From contig CAJQOX010000060.1 in NCBI GenBank assembly GCA_905480075.1, positions 1-33,107 on the forward strand: DNA of 33,107 nucleotides, read 5' to 3'. Positions 32,135-33,107 of the stretch are shown piece by piece (positions within the stretch are counted from its first letter, which is position 1; each line of letters begins with the position of its first letter). The translations under genes and the position numbers were made by a program. The DNA is from an uncultured Aureispira sp. GTDB taxonomy: Bacteria > Bacteroidota > Bacteroidia > Chitinophagales > Saprospiraceae. Below the pieces are notes generated by a model. The model did not search any database. It had not been told where the DNA came from and saw nothing but the letters and a program-made list of their open reading frames with translations.

Positions 32135-33107
32135 ATGAAATTATTAAGCTCATTGTTTATGTTGCTTTTCTTTTCAAACTACAATTTACTGGCTCAAAAA
32201 ACAGTCACAGGATCAGTAAATGATGAAAGAGGAGAAGCAATAATTGGCGCAAACGTTGTTGTAAAGGGTACGACAATCGGAACAATCACAGATTTTGACG
32301 GAAAATTTTCATTTAAAGTCAATGAAGAAGCAAAGACTTTAGTTTTCAGCTACATTGGCTTTAGCAGTATGGAAGTTGAAATTACAGGTCAGGAGATTAA
32401 CCTTACAATGAAGGAAGGAGTGGATATAGAAAAGGTAGTAGTAACTGCCCTTGGAGTATCTAGAAAGGAAAAATCTCTGGCTTATTCCACACAGGAGATC
32501 AAGGGAGAAGCAATCACAAAATCGAGAGATGCCAATTTCCTGAACACACTACAGGGAAAACTTGCAGGTGTACAAATTACAGGTTCTTCAAACCTTGGAG
32601 GATCTACAAGAATTCTATTGAGAGGAACAGGTTCGATAACCGGAAACAACCAACCCCTTTTTGTAGTAGACGGTGTGCCTATGGACAATTCGAATTTTAC
32701 AAGCTATGGACAGGCAAGGGGTGCCGGAGGATATGACTACGGAAATGCTATTTCGGATATCAACCCGGATGACATTGAAACTATCAATGTGCTTAAAGGA
32801 CCTGCCGCTACCGCATTATACGGTAACAGAGGTGCAAACGGAGTTATTATGATCACAACAAAACAAGGCAATGGCTCAAACCAAACTAACATGCCGATTG
32901 GCGTATCAATAAACTCAAGCATACAATTTAACGAAGTAGCGGTTCTCCCTGAATATCAGAATGAATACGGAGGTGGTGCCGGCAATCAATTCGGGAATTC
33001 AATTGTTGATACCACTCAGCTGATTCCTGATTTTGCCTATGATGGCAGCTGGGGTCCAAAATTTGACGGGCAGGAAGTTAGACACTGGGACTCCTATGAT
33101 GAATGGG
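32135..33107 (+). CDS. SusC/RagA-type TonB-linked outer-membrane receptor (3' end missing)
   Basis: The frame is open to the right edge, leaving 324 residues of a protein that normally exceeds 900. Residues 1-20 are a signal peptide (MKLLSSLFMLLFFSNYNLLA). Then comes the carboxypeptidase-like regulatory domain, about 23-95 (VTGSVNDERGEAIIGANVVV), and the plug domain from about 100 (GKLAGVQITGSSNLGG, LFVVDGVPMDN, INVLKGPAATALYGN and ANGVIMITTKQG). These are SusC/RagA signatures. Such receptors form a barrel with a SusD-like lipoprotein lid and import glycans or peptides using TonB energy. Any SusD partner would lie beyond the window. The ATG at 32135 is the first before the leader. No sigma/anti-sigma pair is visible upstream. 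Confidence 0.95.
   Translation, partial: MKLLSSLFMLLFFSNYNLLAQKTVTGSVNDERGEAIIGANVVVKGTTIGTITDFDGKFSFKVNEEAKTLVFSYIGFSSMEVEITGQEINLTMKEGVDIEKVVVTALGVSRKEKSLAYSTQEIKGEAITKSRDANFLNTLQGKLAGVQITGSSNLGGSTRILLRGTGSITGNNQPLFVVDGVPMDNSNFTSYGQARGAGGYDYGNAISDINPDDIETINVLKGPAATALYGNRGANGVIMITTKQGNGSNQTNMPIGVSINSSIQFNEVAVLPEYQNEYGGGAGNQFGNSIVDTTQLIPDFAYDGSWGPKFDGQEVRHWDSYDEW

Noticed and set aside
1-33107. tRNA, rRNA, tmRNA, insertion sequences, prophage genes or attachment sites
   Set aside because: None of the diagnostic stems, TpsiC-like sequences, transposase or integrase motifs were seen; absence is by eye only.

Overview
The window reads as chromosomal DNA of an AT-rich member of the Bacteroidota. 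The evidence is mutually consistent: two proteins end in type IX secretion (T9SS) type A sorting domains, a SusC/RagA-type TonB-linked receptor runs off the right end, there is a PorV/PorQ-like outer-membrane protein, many lipoproteins have SLAG-less lipoboxes, LpxB and a bacillithiol deacetylase (BshB1) are present, and several intergenic regions carry TTTG/TAnnTTTG-like promoter elements. T9SS together with a PID-CTERM-like sorting tail points to a free-living, Flavobacteriia/Chitinophagia/Saprospiria-like lineage rather than Bacteroides, but the sequence alone does not fix the genus. No rRNA, tRNA, CRISPR array, insertion sequence or phage module was found; the region looks like ordinary vertically inherited chromosome.

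Layout. 1-4.6 kb: 3' part of an OmpA-family protein with a Lys-Pro/Glu-Pro linker, a LysM protein with a barrel-like C-terminus, two tandem paralogous lipoproteins (minus), a divergent LuxE-like acyl-protein synthetase, and an unknown protein. 4.6-8.7 kb (minus): PhoD-like lipoprotein phosphatase, an HhH-plus-beta-barrel outer-membrane protein, a PorV/PorQ-like barrel. 9.3-13.2 kb (plus): folE, a large secreted alpha/beta-hydrolase-like + PLC-like + T9SS-tail protein, and a small lipoprotein. 13.2-25.5 kb (minus): an outer-membrane barrel protein; bshB1-osmC; a T9SS cargo protein; a DUF4197 lipoprotein; dipeptidyl peptidase IV followed by folB; DEAD-box helicase followed by ywbE; an unknown lipoprotein; an unknown small protein; era; a small membrane protein. 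25.9-33.1 kb (plus): a 64-residue PID-CTERM-like mini-protein, maf, an SDR oxidoreductase, kynU-hydrolase-lpxB, a deoxynucleoside kinase, and the 5' end of a SusC-like gene.

How the genes work together. Most products belong to the cell envelope or to export: outer-membrane barrels, lipoproteins, T9SS cargo, lipid A synthesis (LpxB) and peptidoglycan binding (OmpA, LysM). Housekeeping functions are interspersed (FolE and FolB of the pterin pathway, Era, Maf, deoxynucleoside kinase, KynU). BshB1 and OsmC form a compact thiol-redox pair.

The most unusual items are: (i) the PID-CTERM-like mini-protein, whose long upstream region holds a sigma-54-like -24/-12 element preceded by two closely spaced perfect dyads at activator-site distance; (ii) the secreted protein that fuses an esterase-like fold lacking the nucleophile serine with a PLC-like phosphodiesterase domain; (iii) a FolB with a cysteine-rich, zinc-ribbon-like tail; and (iv) tandem lipoproteins with a TDGDG motif and conserved cysteines, divergent from an orphan LuxE-like gene with only 27 bp between the start codons.
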